Assembly (NCBI GenBank): GCA_002344885.1
Contig: DDUQ01000145.1
Span: 434-25,638 of the forward strand
Direction: 5' to 3'
DNA: 25,205 nt
Origin: Comamonadaceae bacterium UBA2334
GTDB lineage: Bacteria > Pseudomonadota > Gammaproteobacteria > Burkholderiales > Burkholderiaceae_C
Part shown: positions 15,307 through 21,505 of the stretch, piece by piece
Layout of the letters: every line of letters begins with the position of its first letter
Numbering within the stretch: position 1 is the first letter of the stretch
Program-made: the position numbers and the translations under genes
The notes under the pieces: generated by a model
Database searches by the model: none
Told to the model about the DNA's origin: nothing
Seen by the model: the letters and a program-made list of their open reading frames with translations, nothing else

Positions 15307-16637
15307 CCGAACCCGACCGCAGCGAAGGCGACATCAACCTGAGCGGCCGCCGCACCGCCTGGCAAGCCCAACACCTGGACGATGCCACCCGGCAATTGCT
15401 GGCCGAAGACGCCCGCTGGTTCTTGCACCAGTCCATGTCCACCCCCTGCCTGAATGCGCTGCAAGGTGCACAAGGTGCGTGGCTGACGGATACCGCCGGG
15501 CGGCGAATTCTGGACTTTCATGGCAACAGCCTGCACCAGATTGGCTACGGCCACCCAAGCGTGCTGGCAGCCATGCGGGACACGCTGAACACCCTGCCCT
15601 TCAGCCCCCGCCGCTACACCAACCAGCCTGCGGTGGACCTGGCCCGCCGCCTGTGCCAGGCCGCGCCCATTCAGGGTGCCCGGCTGCTGTTTGCACCGGG
15701 AGGCACGGCCGCCATCGGCATGGCGCTGAAGCTGGCGCGGCTGGCCACCGGGCGGTTCAAAACCATCTCGATGTGGGATGCGTTTCATGGCGCGTCGCTG
15801 GACGCCATTTCCATCGGCGGCGAAGCCGTGTTTCGCAAAGGCATCGGCCCCTTGCTGCCGGGCAGCGAACACGTGCCCCCGTGCGACCCCGGCCATTGTG
15901 TGTTCGGCTGCGGCGGCAGTTGCGCGTTGCGCTGTGTGGACTACATCGACTACTGCCTGCAAAAGGAAGGCGACGTGGCAGCGGTGATTGTCGAAACCAT
16001 CCGCTGCACGGATGTGCAGATCCCGCCAGCTGACTATTACCGACGCTTGCGCCAGATCTGCGACCGGCATGGCGCACTGCTCATCCTGGACGAAATTCCC
16101 ATTGCGCTCGGCCGCACCGGCCACCTGTTTGCCGTGGAGCGCTATGGCATCGAGCCCGACATGATCGTCATCGGCAAAGGCCTGGGCGGGGGCAGCATGC
16201 CGCTGGCCGCACTGATCGCCCGTGAAGGCCTGAACGTGGGCCAGCACATGTCACTGGGCCACTACACCCACGAAAAAAACCCGCTGGCCTGCGCCGCCGG
16301 GCTGGCCGTGCTGGACGTGATCGAGCAGGAAGACCTGCTGGCGCGCAGCCGCCGCCTGGGCGACGACGCTTTGCAGCGGCTGAACACACAACTGGCAGAC
16401 CAGCCTGCCGTGACGGACATACGCGGCGCGGGTCTGCTCATAGGCATCGAACTGAACGATGCCGACCTGGCCGAAGCCGTGCTGTACAGCTGCCTGTCGG
16501 CGGGCCTGTCGTTCAAAGTAGGGCAAGGTCAGGTGCTGGTGCTGGCACCGCCGCTCAACGTGGATGAAGCCGACCTGCACTGGGCGCTCGGCTGCGTGGC
16601 ACACGCCATACAGGCACAGGCGCAAACCCGTGCCTGA
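15303..16637 (+). CDS. pbfA: Class-III PLP enzyme, likely (R)-1-hydroxy-2-aminoethylphosphonate ammonia-lyase
   Basis: This 444-residue class-III aminotransferase-fold protein has Asp263 in ILDEIPIALGRTG, Schiff-base Lys292 in IVIGKGLGGG and the expected C-terminal domain. The N-terminus EGDINLSGRRTAW and the stretches TPCLNALQGAQG, DFHGNSLHQIGYGHP and LPFSPRRYTN resemble PbfA, which eliminates ammonia from (R)-1-hydroxy-AEP to give phosphonoacetaldehyde. Placement beside PhnW/PhnX supports this over an ordinary transaminase. A cysteine-rich segment, Cys194, 199, 203, 207 and 211, lies between the domains. Its ATG overlaps the regulator stop (ATGA), so the two are translationally coupled. Family is certain; the specific activity is strongly suggested by context and remembered similarity, not proven. 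Confidence 0.8.
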   Translation: MTEPDRSEGDINLSGRRTAWQAQHLDDATRQLLAEDARWFLHQSMSTPCLNALQGAQGAWLTDTAGRRILDFHGNSLHQIGYGHPSVLAAMRDTLNTLPFSPRRYTNQPAVDLARRLCQAAPIQGARLLFAPGGTAAIGMALKLARLATGRFKTISMWDAFHGASLDAISIGGEAVFRKGIGPLLPGSEHVPPCDPGHCVFGCGGSCALRCVDYIDYCLQKEGDVAAVIVETIRCTDVQIPPADYYRRLRQICDRHGALLILDEIPIALGRTGHLFAVERYGIEPDMIVIGKGLGGGSMPLAALIAREGLNVGQHMSLGHYTHEKNPLACAAGLAVLDVIEQEDLLARSRRLGDDALQRLNTQLADQPAVTDIRGAGLLIGIELNDADLAEAVLYSCLSAGLSFKVGQGQVLVLAPPLNVDEADLHWALGCVAHAIQAQAQTRA

Positions 16638-16726
16638 AGGCAGGGCATGAGCACACCCGTGCCACTGCAAAGACACTACGCAACGTCAGCCCTCATTTTC
16701 TGGCTGTCCATCAAAGAAAACAAACT

Positions 16727-16777
16727 AAAAAATGTACTCTAGCGGTTTTCTGTATTGTGTTTGTAGCTATGATTTTA
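16727..16777 (-). repeat. Copy 3 of the ~50-bp dispersed element (diverged)
   Basis: On the minus strand this reads AAAATCATAGCTAC, then AATACAGAAAACCGCTAGAG, then TACATTTTTT. It keeps the ATAGCTAC head, a CGCT core and the T-rich tail of the other copies, with more substitutions. It lies 90 nt beyond the pbfA stop, between convergent genes, the same setting as the copy at 7186-7236. The surrounding 266-bp gap (16638-16903) holds no gene that I can support. Confidence 0.42.
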
Positions 16778-16903
16778 TTTACTCTCTGCAGACGCCAGAT
16801 GCTGTTCAATGCGCCTGCTCTGACGCAATCAAGGTGCTGGACGACGATCACTTGAGCATTTTCGGCAAGCGTATGAACCAGGTGTGCTGCCGCAAAAAAG
16901 GGC

Positions 16904-18541
16904 TCAAGCCGGTCTCGAATTCGCATCAGGAACGAAACAAGCCACACAATTGCGCCCCGCTCCTTTGGCGGCATAAAGGGCCCTATCCGCTCCCTGTATC
17001 AGGCCTTCATGGTCATTGGCGTGGTCAGGGTAGCCTGACACCCCAGCCGAAATTGTGAAACGCATGCTGAAGTCGTCATGCTTCACCTGGGTTGCTTCCA
17101 CTTCCTTGCGCCATTTCTCCGCTCGCATCAGTGCCGCGTCAATGCCCATGTGGGGCAATACGATGACAAACTCTTCGCCACCGTAGCGACAGGAAATATC
17201 GCCTTCTCGAGCCCCGTCCCTGAAGACCGCCCCGAGTGACTTCAGCAATTCATCTCCACCAGGGTGGCCGTAGGTGTCGTTGATCTTCTTGAAGTGATCC
17301 ACATCAAGCATGATGACAGCCAGCGGGTAGCCTTGGCGTTTGGCCCGCGCCAATTCTCTCGGCAAGGTTTCGTCAAGGTAGCGGCGGTTGAAGAGCCCGG
17401 TCAGGCCATCGCGAATCGCCTGCTCCTTCAGGCGCGACTGCAGTTCCTGCACTTCTGTCAGTTTCTGGGCCAATTGGCGGTTCGCTTCCTCGCTGACCGC
17501 AAATTCGCGCTTGAGCCTGCGGCTGAGATGGACGTTGCGGTAGACGAGCAGAGACAGCAACAGGATGACCAGCCCAGCCATGGCAGCCGTTGGGGTCAAC
17601 CAGGCTGGGAGATGCCGCTCCACGTTGCTGTACAGAAACCCCTCTGGGAGTTTGCTCCGGGGCATGAGTCCGAGATCTGCATACACATCGGCAATGTGTT
17701 GCCAGCGGCCCGGGTTCATGTAACCCATTTCAACCAAATCCGCCTGCATCAGTTGCGCTGTGCGGTTGGCCTCGAAAGCAAGCATGTTCCGATCCAGGCC
17801 CTGGGAGTTGTAGCGAGCAAGGATCAACGCAATGATTTCCTCCGGATGCTTCATCGCGTATTCCCAGCCCCTCAGGGTGGCTGCACGAAATGCTTTTGCG
17901 CGCTCAGGGTAGAGCCTCAGTTCCTGCGCCGATGTGAACAGGTTGTCACCGTAGAAGTCGATGCCAACCGCGCGGGGAGAAAACTCCATGGTGCGTATCC
18001 TTGCGCGACGCAGCAGGTACGGTTCTGTCGTCGAGTAGGCCGACATGGCGGCAATCTTGCCGCTGATCAGATCCTCGATGCCTTGACGGTGGGGCAGCAG
18101 TTGCAACGATTCGGGGGCCACGCCCTCCTGGCGAAGGTAGGCGAAAAGTTCTTCGGCATGCGCCTCGATCATCACTTTCTGGCCGGCCAGCTCGTGCAGG
18201 TTGCCAATGGTGTCTTCGCGTGCTAGCAGGATCAGGGGCGAATGCTGAAAGATCACCGCCAGAGCGACAACCGGTGCCTTTCTTTGCGCAAGCACCAGTT
18301 CACTGGTGCCAACGCCGTACTGTGCGCGCCCGGAGACCACCTCCTCGACCACATTGGTTGCCGCTGTTGCCTCCAACAGCGTGACCTGCAGGCCTGCATC
18401 CCGGTAGAAACCTTTGTCAAGAGCCGCGTAATACCCGGCAAACTGAAACTGGTGGCGCCACTTGAGTTGCAAGGTGACGCTCTCCAGGGCATGGGCGCCA
18501 CCAGAAAAAACAAGCAACAACAACGTGAGGAGGCGGATCAT
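16904..18541 (-). CDS. Sensor diguanylate cyclase with NMT1/THI5-like periplasmic domain and GGDEF domain
   Basis: This 545-residue membrane protein has a signal sequence (1-18), then an ABC-type substrate-binding domain of the NMT1/THI5 kind (about 20-300; SVTLQLKWRHQFQFAGYYAALDKGFY is the family opening), a transmembrane helix (~316-336), a charged coiled-coil linker (~340-375) and a GGDEF domain (~376-540). The active-site motif is GGEEF (454-458), catalytically competent, and the inhibitory I-site RxxD is present at Arg445-Asp448. It should make c-di-GMP in response to a periplasmic small molecule, perhaps a pyrimidine-, sulfonate- or amine-like ligand; the ligand is unknown. The start at 18541 was chosen because the signal peptide begins there; the open frame extends upstream without support. 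Confidence 0.9.
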   Translation of the reverse strand: MIRLLTLLLLVFSGGAHALESVTLQLKWRHQFQFAGYYAALDKGFYRDAGLQVTLLEATAATNVVEEVVSGRAQYGVGTSELVLAQRKAPVVALAVIFQHSPLILLAREDTIGNLHELAGQKVMIEAHAEELFAYLRQEGVAPESLQLLPHRQGIEDLISGKIAAMSAYSTTEPYLLRRARIRTMEFSPRAVGIDFYGDNLFTSAQELRLYPERAKAFRAATLRGWEYAMKHPEEIIALILARYNSQGLDRNMLAFEANRTAQLMQADLVEMGYMNPGRWQHIADVYADLGLMPRSKLPEGFLYSNVERHLPAWLTPTAAMAGLVILLLSLLVYRNVHLSRRLKREFAVSEEANRQLAQKLTEVQELQSRLKEQAIRDGLTGLFNRRYLDETLPRELARAKRQGYPLAVIMLDVDHFKKINDTYGHPGGDELLKSLGAVFRDGAREGDISCRYGGEEFVIVLPHMGIDAALMRAEKWRKEVEATQVKHDDFSMRFTISAGVSGYPDHANDHEGLIQGADRALYAAKGAGRNCVACFVPDANSRPA

Positions 18542-18597
18542 GGATGGTCGGTCTCTGGGGCGAGGAACTGACACACCCATTCTAGGGCTGATAACCC

Positions 18598-18619
18598 AAG
18601 TACCGGTACAAGTATCGGT
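18598..18619. promoter_or_regulatory. Tandem near-identical 10-mers upstream of the sensor cyclase gene
   Basis: AAGTACCGGT (18598-18607) and AAGTATCGGT (18610-18619) are direct repeats with one mismatch and 12-bp periodicity. They lie ~57-78 bp before the cyclase start. A possible minus-strand -10 (TAGAAT) is at 18584-18579. They may be two half-sites for a regulator; no family is assigned. Confidence 0.3.
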
Positions 18620-18748
18620 TGAGTGTCTGCGACTTGGCCATGGCATGCGCGACCCGGTTTCCTTCCGGCCCGTTCAATTTGTGGCTCCCGAATGTCTTGT
18701 ACTGGAGCGCTGGCGGGCAGCCTCGCATTCGGCGGGGGTGGCAAATCC

Positions 18749-18768
18749 GGCGGAAGCAAAAATCCGCC
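18749..18768 (-). terminator. GC-rich hairpin just past the acetyl-CoA hydrolase/transferase stop
   Basis: GGCGGA (18749-18754) and TCCGCC (18763-18768) form a perfect 6-bp stem with an 8-nt loop, starting 9 nt beyond the stop of the minus-strand gene. There is no following T run, so if it ends transcription it is an imperfect intrinsic terminator. Confidence 0.38.
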
Positions 18769-18777
18769 TCTGCAATT

Positions 18778-20979
18778 TCACACCTGCCCGGACTCGATCA
18801 GCTCCGCCACCAGAAGGCCCTGTACCAGTTTGTCCTTGAAATTCGTGGGGTGCTCCAGCTGCATGCGCCGCAGGAAGGGCAAGGCAGCGGGCGGGATGTC
18901 GTGGCCACGGATGACGTTGAAAAGGCCTCCTGCCACCGTGCCCACCTTGTTGGCCATCTTGGCCTTGAGGCCCTTCAAGGCCTTGCCCAGCACGAGCTCC
19001 TCATCCGTGAAGTCATTGCCAAAGGGGAAGGCCGGGAACAGCCCACCCGCGCGCCAGGCCTGGAAACGGGCCTGCACCACCTCGGGGAAATTGTTGCGGT
19101 ACTGGGCCGGAATTTCGTAGTCCGCCGGCATCTTGCCCACCGCCTTGGCTTTGGCCAGCAAATCGTCCTGAAAGCGCGAGTCGGCAATGTTCAACAGGGC
19201 AGCCATGACTTCCTTGTCGGTCTTGCTGCGCAGGTTGGCAATGCCGTACTCGGTGACCACGATGTCGCGCAGGATGCGCGGAATGGTCATGTGGCCGTAA
19301 TTCCACACGATGTTCGACATGGCCACGCCGTCCTTGGTGCGGTGGCTGCGCAGCATCATGATCAGGCGTCCGTCCTGCAAGGCATGCGACATGGACACAA
19401 AGTTGTACTGCCCGCCCACCCCACTGACCACACGCCCATCTTCCAGCCCGTCGGACACCACGCCACCAGAAAGCGTCACCATCAAGCAGGTGTTGATGAA
19501 ACGGCCGTCCTTGCGCTGGAGCGACTTCAGCTCCTGGTCGCCATACAGGTGGTTGACGTTGTCCACCGTGGTCATGCAGAACTGGCGGCTCTCGGCCTCG
19601 TCCATGGCATTGAGGGTGTTGTAGAACGCCCGTGGCCCCAGGAAAAAACCGGCATGCAGCAAGATGCCACCTTGCAGCGTGGTGCCCAGGCAGTGCGCCA
19701 CAACGTCGGCCAGGTTGGCTTCGTCGCTCAGGTCGGCACCGATGTCATGGCCGTCGCCCGTCAGCAAACGGCCATTTGCCAGCCTGATGTCTGACTTGAA
19801 AATGCCATAGCGCTGCAAAAAAGCCAGGTCCCGGGGTTTCAGCAGGGGGCGGATGACTTTGTGCACCAGCAGTTGGTCGAGCATGGCCGGCGTGACCTGC
19901 TCGGTGACGTCTGCATCGTTGAGCAGGCGCTGCAAGCCGGCATGGTCGTACACCTTGCGGCGCAGGATGCCTGCCTTGTACAACTCCAGCAAACCATTGA
20001 CGAACATCTCGGACGAGCCGTACAGGCCCTTGCCGAAGGCGTCCAGGCCACCGATGCGCCTGACCAGGTCTCCGCTCTTGTCCATGACGCCCAGGTCAGC
20101 AATGGCTGAACGGTAGGCATCGTTCTGCGTGTGGCGCAGGATCATGGAATACGCAATGGCATCGCCCAGCGAACCGATGCCCACCTGCAGCGTGCCCCCA
20201 TCCCTGACCAGGCTGCTGACGTGCATGCCGATCAGGTAGTCCTCTTTCTCGACCGACATGTTCGGCGTGCTGAACAGGGTGTAGTCGTAGGCCGGGTTGT
20301 CGATGATCATGTCAAAGGCCGAGGCGGGCACCATAGCATCGTGGTACATGAACGGCAAACGGTTGTTGACGGCCCCCACCACCGCAATCTTGTAGCCGGT
20401 CTTGGCCTCCAACTCGCGCATCATGACGGCCAGGTCGGGCGACACATCGGGGTTGCACGACAGGCTGTAGCTCACCTCGCCATCCACCTCTTTCTTGCTG
20501 ACCATCTGGGCAATGACGTTGACGCCGTTTTCCAGCATGTCACGGGCAATGTGGGTGTAGTTGCTGGAAATGTAGTTCTGCTGCTCGATCGGGTTGTCCA
20601 GGAACACCCCCGCCTTCATGAAGAATTCCGACACTTGGATATTGGGCGGCAGGCTGTTGCGGCGCACGTCTTGCAGGTAGGTCAGGGCCGGGTAGTCACC
20701 CCAGATGCGCTCGACAAACGGGTCAAGAAAACGCTTTTCCAGGTCACTCTTGCCAGCGGGGACTTCAAGCGACAGCGCCGTGAGGATGCGCAGGCTCATG
20801 GTCGGGTCGTTCTTCACCCGCTGGTACAGCGCATTGGCCAGCAGGTTGGGTTTGCCCAGCCCCAGAGGCATGCCGAACACGATGTCTTTGCCCACCTTTT
20901 CCACGATGGCATCGACGCACCGCTCCACGTCGTCGAAATACGCCACCGGCCGCTGTGCTTTGCTGACTTTTCTGATCAT
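18778..20979 (-). CDS. Acetyl-CoA hydrolase/transferase family protein (large form)
   Basis: This ~733-residue CoA-transferase-family enzyme is longer than the ~500-residue Ach1/Cat1 proteins. The N-terminal half includes IVFGMPLGLGKPNLLANALY and GTLQVGIGSLGDAIAYSMI. The C-terminal half contains the conserved SGVGGQYNFVSMSHALQDGRLIMMLRS block of the AcetylCoA_hyd_C domain and IVTEYGIANLRSKTDKE-like sequence (VVTEYGIANLRSKTDKEVM). It would move or hydrolyse CoA on short acyl groups such as acetate, propionate or succinate. ATG 20979 (MIRKVSK) is preferred over 20985 because AGGGG then lies 6 nt upstream instead of touching the start. A small unknown gene precedes it by 15 nt. The acyl preference cannot be read. 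Confidence 0.88.
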   Translation of the reverse strand: MIRKVSKAQRPVAYFDDVERCVDAIVEKVGKDIVFGMPLGLGKPNLLANALYQRVKNDPTMSLRILTALSLEVPAGKSDLEKRFLDPFVERIWGDYPALTYLQDVRRNSLPPNIQVSEFFMKAGVFLDNPIEQQNYISSNYTHIARDMLENGVNVIAQMVSKKEVDGEVSYSLSCNPDVSPDLAVMMRELEAKTGYKIAVVGAVNNRLPFMYHDAMVPASAFDMIIDNPAYDYTLFSTPNMSVEKEDYLIGMHVSSLVRDGGTLQVGIGSLGDAIAYSMILRHTQNDAYRSAIADLGVMDKSGDLVRRIGGLDAFGKGLYGSSEMFVNGLLELYKAGILRRKVYDHAGLQRLLNDADVTEQVTPAMLDQLLVHKVIRPLLKPRDLAFLQRYGIFKSDIRLANGRLLTGDGHDIGADLSDEANLADVVAHCLGTTLQGGILLHAGFFLGPRAFYNTLNAMDEAESRQFCMTTVDNVNHLYGDQELKSLQRKDGRFINTCLMVTLSGGVVSDGLEDGRVVSGVGGQYNFVSMSHALQDGRLIMMLRSHRTKDGVAMSNIVWNYGHMTIPRILRDIVVTEYGIANLRSKTDKEVMAALLNIADSRFQDDLLAKAKAVGKMPADYEIPAQYRNNFPEVVQARFQAWRAGGLFPAFPFGNDFTDEELVLGKALKGLKAKMANKVGTVAGGLFNVIRGHDIPPAALPFLRRMQLEHPTNFKDKLVQGLLVAELIESGQV

Positions 20980-20994
20980 TGCCATCCCCTGCCA

Positions 20995-21336
20995 TCAGAA
21001 ACGGAAGTTCACCAGGTCGAGCACATCGGTGACCGACTGCGTCTCGTCCAGCAGCTTGAGCGCCACACCGACACCCAGCCACTCCTCGACGGAGGTGGTC
21101 ACGCCTTCGATCGCGTTGAAGCGCTCGTAACGGGCCTGGAGGTAGGCCATGGCCTCATCCGCGCGATCGTCATCAAACTCGTAGATACTGATGGTGTGAA
21201 TGCCCTGCTCGATGTTGCTGCGGATGAAGGGCCCGGTGAGCTTCATGTAAGCGGGCACGGCAGGTGCCGACCCGTAGGTGTCCGCCACCGACATGCCGCA
21301 AGCGGGGGTGAACTGGATGTGTCCGAAGATGATCAT
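20995..21336 (-). CDS. Conserved-looking small protein of unknown function (113 aa), coupled to CoA-transferase
   Basis: I do not recognise the family. The 113-residue protein starts at ATG 21336 with AAGG ~5 nt upstream and ends 15 nt before the CoA-transferase start, so the two are co-transcribed. It has no signal peptide or membrane segment. Composition looks genuinely coding: alternating strand-like stretches (GIHTISIYEFDD) and an amphipathic helix (ADEAMAYLQARYERFNAIEG), compatible with a small ferredoxin-like alpha/beta fold. It could be a partner or regulator of the CoA-transferase; that is only context. There is one cysteine near the N-terminus (PACGMS). Confidence 0.75.
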   Translation of the reverse strand: MIIFGHIQFTPACGMSVADTYGSAPAVPAYMKLTGPFIRSNIEQGIHTISIYEFDDDRADEAMAYLQARYERFNAIEGVTTSVEEWLGVGVALKLLDETQSVTDVLDLVNFRF

Positions 21337-21355
21337 CTGTGCCTTGCTGAGTGCA

Positions 21356-21373
21356 GCACCATGTGGGTGGTGC
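21356..21373. promoter_or_regulatory. Perfect hairpin GCACCA-n6-TGGTGC plus TTGACA before the 113-aa gene
   Basis: A consensus -35 TTGACA reads on the minus strand at 21385-21380. Just downstream is an exact 6-6-6 inverted repeat (21356-21361 and 21368-21373), ending 19 nt before the ATG at 21336. The repeat falls where a -10 would be expected, and the -10 sequence itself is poor. It may be an operator overlapping the promoter, or a leader hairpin in the mRNA. Confidence 0.42.
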
Positions 21374-21470
21374 CCGCCCTGTCAATGGTGGCCGCCCTAC
21401 CCCGTGCCCCAAGGGCCCGGTCAGACAGCCGGTTTGATTCTAGACCTCGGGTTCACGCGCCCCTTTGCTG

Positions 21471-21495
21471 CGTGCTGGCCCACTGTGCCAGCGCG
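21471..21495 (-). terminator. Hairpin downstream of the EAL-domain gene
   Basis: GCTGGC (21474-21479) pairs with GCCAGC (21487-21492) around a 7-nt loop; three more pairs (one G-T) extend the stem outward. It begins 11 nt after the stop of the minus-strand EAL gene. No T tract follows, so termination strength is uncertain. Confidence 0.4.
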
Positions 21496-21505
21496 TGCCG
21501 GGCGG

